Assembly (NCBI GenBank): GCA_038231615.1
Contig: JBBRLA010000392.1
Coordinates: 1 to 8,038 of the forward strand
Direction: 5' to 3'
Length of the DNA: 8,038 bases
Source of the DNA: JBBRLA01 sp038231615
GTDB taxonomy: Bacteria; Myxococcota_A; Polyangia; Palsa-1104; JAEUJZ01
In this document: piece after piece, positions 5,850 through 8,038 of the stretch
Layout of the letters: each line of letters begins with the position of its first letter
How positions within the stretch are numbered: the first letter of the stretch is position 1
Notes under the pieces: model-generated
Databases searched by the model: none
The model's input: the letters and a program-made list of their open reading frames with translations, nothing else
What the model was told of the DNA's origin: nothing
Translations under genes and position numbers: made by a program

Positions 5850-6002
5850 TCACGCTCCCGAGAATCGGGTCGCTTGGTGGCCACACCTCGCGTCAAGAAA
5901 GGCGTAGGCAAGCCCCTTTCTGCGTGCGAGCACGCCGGTCACCGTCCCCAATCCTTCGCCAAGCTCCACCGTGAACACGTCGCCTTCCTTGGGTCGAATC
6001 AT
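5850..6002 (-). CDS. Small Imm26-like protein or truncated remnant of an immunity gene
   Basis: A 50-codon frame reads MIRPKEGDVFTVELGEGLG (1-19), then TVTGVLARRKGLAYAFLDAR (20-39), and ends CGHQATRFSGA followed by TGA. The pattern 'KxGDxFxVxLxxGxxxxGxVLAR', then a hydrophobic strand, matches the N-terminus of Imm26-type polymorphic-toxin immunity proteins, which by my recollection are normally about 120-150 residues. The ATG at 6002 has GAGG eight bases upstream and AAGGA closer, a better ribosome-binding site than most genes here. After residue 39 the sequence stops resembling the family and the frame closes 38 bp before the stop of the convergent PEGA-like gene, so the C-terminal two thirds are missing. 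I read it as a truncated, probably decaying immunity gene, though a short functional protein cannot be excluded. No cognate toxin is visible. Confidence 0.5.
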   Translation of the reverse strand: MIRPKEGDVFTVELGEGLGTVTGVLARRKGLAYAFLDARCGHQATRFSGA

Positions 6003-6135
6003 CGTCCTTGCCTCGCATTCTCAGTCTGCAACTTCTTTGCGCCAGCGTCGAGATATTCTTGCCGGCGGGGGTTCGCGCATGGAGACCGGCCAGCACCCAG
6101 CTTTCGCGCTGAATCCTGAAGAAGCCTACTTCTTG
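6003..6135. other. Spacer between the TldD-like gene and the Imm26-like frame
   Basis: This 133-bp gap follows the TldD-like stop codon on the minus strand. It contains a weak hairpin next to the stop (AAGAAG, loop, CTTCTT at 6119-6134) without a T tract, and a local GC dip at about 6001-6060 where roughly half the bases are A or T. That dip could hold the promoter of the Imm26-like frame, but no convincing -35/-10 pair was found. Nothing else is supported. Confidence 0.4.
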
Positions 6136-7911
6136 TCACCGGTCGCGCCAGGGCGGCGGAAGGATGGGCGGTCGTTCGCTCGATTTCTGCGCCCGTTGCA
6201 GCTCAATTTCGGTGAAAAGCACCGCCGGGGCCACGGTGGACACCGGCACCATTCCCGACTCGGCGCCGCAGTAGCCATTGAACACCCCCACCGTGTCCGA
6301 GGTGGCCACGATCTTCGCCACGCTGGACAGCGGCGTGCCCACCATCTCCACCCCGCGCACCAGGGACTCGGCGCCGGTCTGCGCGTCCACCCGATAGACC
6401 ATCGTGGGCTGCCCGCGAAAGGTCTGGGAACCGAAATTCGCAGTGTTGGTCGAGCCCCCCAATATATCCCGGATGATCAGCCCGTAGGGCTTGCCCTGCC
6501 GCCGCACCTCGGCCAGAAGCTGCGCCTTCAGCTCCGGGAGCGGCACCTGCTTGCTCGACCGCACCACCAGGTTGGCCATGCGCCCGATCGGGTCGTTGGC
6601 CCCCTCGGCCCGCCCGTGCCCGTTGGAACGCAGCGAGCCCAGCACCGGGGTCCGCGACTTCAGATAATCCCGCAAAATTCCCTTGTCGATCAGCGTCACC
6701 GGCCGCGCCCGCACCCCCTCGTCGTCGAAGCGGAAGAAGCCGTTGAGCGCCGGGCTGCCGGCCGGGCTCTTTTCCCGGGTCGGGTCGTCAATCACCGATA
6801 AGAAGACCGGCAGCACCCGCTGCCCGACCTGCCCCTTGAAGGTCCGCCCCTCCTGCTCGTTCTCCTGCCGCTCGCCCTCCAGGCGGTGGCCGATGGTCTC
6901 GTGGAAAAACACCCCGGCCGCCTCCTCCATGAGGATCGCCGGCCCGGTGTAGGGGTCCACGGCGGGCGCGGCTTGCAGTGCCGAAAGGTCCCCCGCCAGT
7001 CGGTCCACCGCCGCGGCCAATTCCTGGTTTTTGGGCAGTTCGGCGCGGCTTCTGCCGTAGACGTCCCACTCGTTCTGTAGCAGCATGCCGTCTTTGGCGC
7101 GGGCCTGCGCCCCCACGTGGCTGCCGAAGATGATGCGGTCCTCCACCACCTCGCTGCCCTCGCTGGACACGTAGTAGCGCGTCTGCCGGTCGGCGCTGAG
7201 TTTGACGTCCCCATCGAGCAGCGGCGCCTGCTTCATCCGCGCCCCGGCGATGCGCACCGCCTGCGCCATCGAGGGCAGGTCCACTACGAAGGGCGGCAGC
7301 GGGTCTAGGTGGTGCTGCGGCGGCTCGCGGGAGAAGCTTGGCAGGCGGTCCTCGTCGGCATCGGCGGCGGTGACCCGGCGGGCGCGCTTTCTGGCGTAGG
7401 CCGAAAGGGCCTGCTTGTACTTCTGGTCGGTCAGGAGCCAGAGCGCCCCGCGCACCGCGTCGCCGTCATCGTCCAGGGGGGCATCCTTGCTGACCTCCAC
7501 CAGGTTCGTTGAAGTCTCGTCGAGCTGGGCCTCGCGTTCGTCGGCGCTGGTGTTGTCCAGGGTGTAGCTGCCGACGCGGACCTCGACGTGGATCATCCGG
7601 CGGCGCTCGTGGTCCTTTGAAAAGACCGCGCCGTGCTTGCCCGAGACCTCGTAGGTGTCGGCGTCGCGCAGGGTGTAGCTGATGAAGTAGGGCGCCTCGT
7701 AGCCGCGCAGGCGCAGGCGGGTCATCGAACGAGACAGTTCCTGCTTCAGAAAGAGCAGAAGGGGCGGCGGGGTCGCGGGGACCGCGGGGGCCGGGTTTGC
7801 CTGCGGGGCGGGGGCCGGGTTTGCCTGCGGGGCGGCGGCGGGGGCTGGGGCGGCGAAAGCGAGACTGGCACAGAGCAGAAGCCCGGGTATACGAAGGGAG
7901 CGAGGTGACAT
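6136..7911 (-). CDS. Secreted TldD/PmbA-family metalloprotease
   Basis: The 591-residue product begins with a signal peptide (SLRIPGLLLCASLAFA, cleavage near residues 20-27) and a Pro/Ala-rich linker (28-50), which cytoplasmic TldD proteins lack. The TldD metal site is clear: GVFFHETIGHRLEGE (333-347) gives the HExxxH ligands H337 and H342 with catalytic E338. The distal conserved block GVFNGYCGAESGMVPVSTVAP (542-562) supplies the expected third ligand C548. Other family-like segments are RFDDEGVRARPVTLIDKGIL (394-413) and IIRDILGGSTNTANFG (479-494). TldD normally works with PmbA/TldE as a heterodimeric protease; only one subunit is visible here. The export signal places this homologue in the periplasm or outside. 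There is no Shine-Dalgarno before the ATG at 7911. The extra N-terminal domain (about 50-210) agrees with the longer length compared with E. coli TldD of about 480 residues. Confidence 0.92.
   Translation of the reverse strand: MSPRSLRIPGLLLCASLAFAAPAPAAAPQANPAPAPQANPAPAVPATPPPLLLFLKQELSRSMTRLRLRGYEAPYFISYTLRDADTYEVSGKHGAVFSKDHERRRMIHVEVRVGSYTLDNTSADEREAQLDETSTNLVEVSKDAPLDDDGDAVRGALWLLTDQKYKQALSAYARKRARRVTAADADEDRLPSFSREPPQHHLDPLPPFVVDLPSMAQAVRIAGARMKQAPLLDGDVKLSADRQTRYYVSSEGSEVVEDRIIFGSHVGAQARAKDGMLLQNEWDVYGRSRAELPKNQELAAAVDRLAGDLSALQAAPAVDPYTGPAILMEEAAGVFFHETIGHRLEGERQENEQEGRTFKGQVGQRVLPVFLSVIDDPTREKSPAGSPALNGFFRFDDEGVRARPVTLIDKGILRDYLKSRTPVLGSLRSNGHGRAEGANDPIGRMANLVVRSSKQVPLPELKAQLLAEVRRQGKPYGLIIRDILGGSTNTANFGSQTFRGQPTMVYRVDAQTGAESLVRGVEMVGTPLSSVAKIVATSDTVGVFNGYCGAESGMVPVSTVAPAVLFTEIELQRAQKSSERPPILPPPWRDR
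7791..7838. repeat. Two tandem 24-bp repeats in the Pro/Ala linker of the TldD-like protein
   Basis: Units 7791-7814 and 7815-7838 differ at one base and encode two copies of an 8-residue QANPAPAP-like element just after the signal peptide. It is likely a flexible, length-variable linker between the signal peptide and the folded domain. Confidence 0.85.
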
Positions 7912-7918
7912 GCGAGAT

Positions 7919-7948
7919 CAGTGTACGGCGCAGCGCGGCCCGTGTGCC
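7919..7948 (-). promoter_or_regulatory. Weak promoter candidate of the TldD-like gene
   Basis: On the minus strand TACACT lies 8 nt before the ATG at 7911, with TGGCAC about 18 bp further upstream as a poor -35 match. As at the Uma2 gene, the -10 would place the transcript start at or beside the ATG and no Shine-Dalgarno is present. The call is weak because neither hexamer is a good consensus match. Confidence 0.18.
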
Positions 7949-7992
7949 ACGGTTCTTGGCGTTTCCGCCGCGATCTATCTTCTTTCTTTCAG

Positions 7993-8038
7993 TCAGAGAT
8001 GGGCCAGCGGGCCGCCCTGGTTGTTGACCGGCGCCGGA
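7993..8038 (-). CDS. Possible 3' end of an upstream gene (partial)
   Basis: One minus-strand frame entering from the right edge reads PAPVNNQGGPLAHL and stops at TGA (7995-7993). Almost every codon ends in G or C, as in the confirmed genes of this window, whereas the other two frames do not show this as cleanly. It would end 81 bp before the TldD-like gene on the same strand and could be its operon partner. Fourteen codons are too few to identify a family. Confidence 0.3.
   Translation of the reverse strand, partial: PAPVNNQGGPLAHL

Noticed and set aside
4486..5886. A 466-codon minus-strand open frame opposite the PEGA-like gene
   Set aside because: The sense frame has a signal peptide, PEGA-like segment and transmembrane anchor; the antisense frame has only Arg/His/Gln-rich low-complexity sequence.
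6015..6045. Sigma-54-like TGGCGC and TTGCA upstream of the Imm26-like frame
   Set aside because: The GG and GC dinucleotides are 12 bp apart, where sigma-54 promoters need 10, so the spacing is wrong.
6119..6134. Hairpin AAGAAG-CCTA-CTTCTT beside the TldD-like stop as a terminator
   Set aside because: It has an AT-rich 6-bp stem with no T tract on the minus strand, too weak to call.

Overview
This 8.0 kb window is very GC-rich and gene-dense, and its long antisense open frames are typical of a high-GC3 genome. A secreted TldD-like protease, an envelope protein with a PEGA-like segment and a C-terminal anchor, an Uma2-type nuclease of the 'PEYF' subtype and an Imm26-like fragment together suggest a Myxococcota-like (deltaproteobacterial) chromosome. 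This placement is an inference from protein style, not from a marker gene.

Layout, left to right. Positions 1-133 show nothing firmly supported. Positions 134-1117 (minus) encode an Uma2-family PD-(D/E)XK protein with a heptad-repeat coiled coil. Positions 1118-1438 are non-coding and full of short tandem repeats. At their core is an array of about six 21-bp units, each carrying an imperfect dyad TGAYTNNNNNRRTCA, with a strong intrinsic terminator for the upstream operon built into it. Positions 1439-2896 and 2906-4387 (both minus, 9 bp apart) form a two-gene operon: an unrecognised protein with a HELSH metal-binding motif, followed by a cobalamin-binding-type radical SAM protein. A 77-bp divergent spacer separates this operon from a plus-strand gene (4465-5811) for an exported PEGA-like protein. 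Positions 5812-6135 contain a 50-codon minus-strand reading frame (5850-6002) that looks like the N-terminus of an Imm26-type immunity protein. Positions 6136-7911 (minus) encode a secreted TldD/PmbA-family metalloprotease. The right edge (7993-8038, minus) probably holds the last codons of another gene.

No single pathway joins all the genes. The clearest functional unit is the HELSH-protein/radical SAM operon, which looks like an uncharacterised modification module without a visible substrate. The TldD-like protein may depend on a PmbA-type partner outside the window. The most unusual non-coding element is the helically phased 21-bp dyad array between the radical SAM operon and the Uma2 gene. 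I found no tRNA, rRNA, CRISPR, insertion sequence or integrase.
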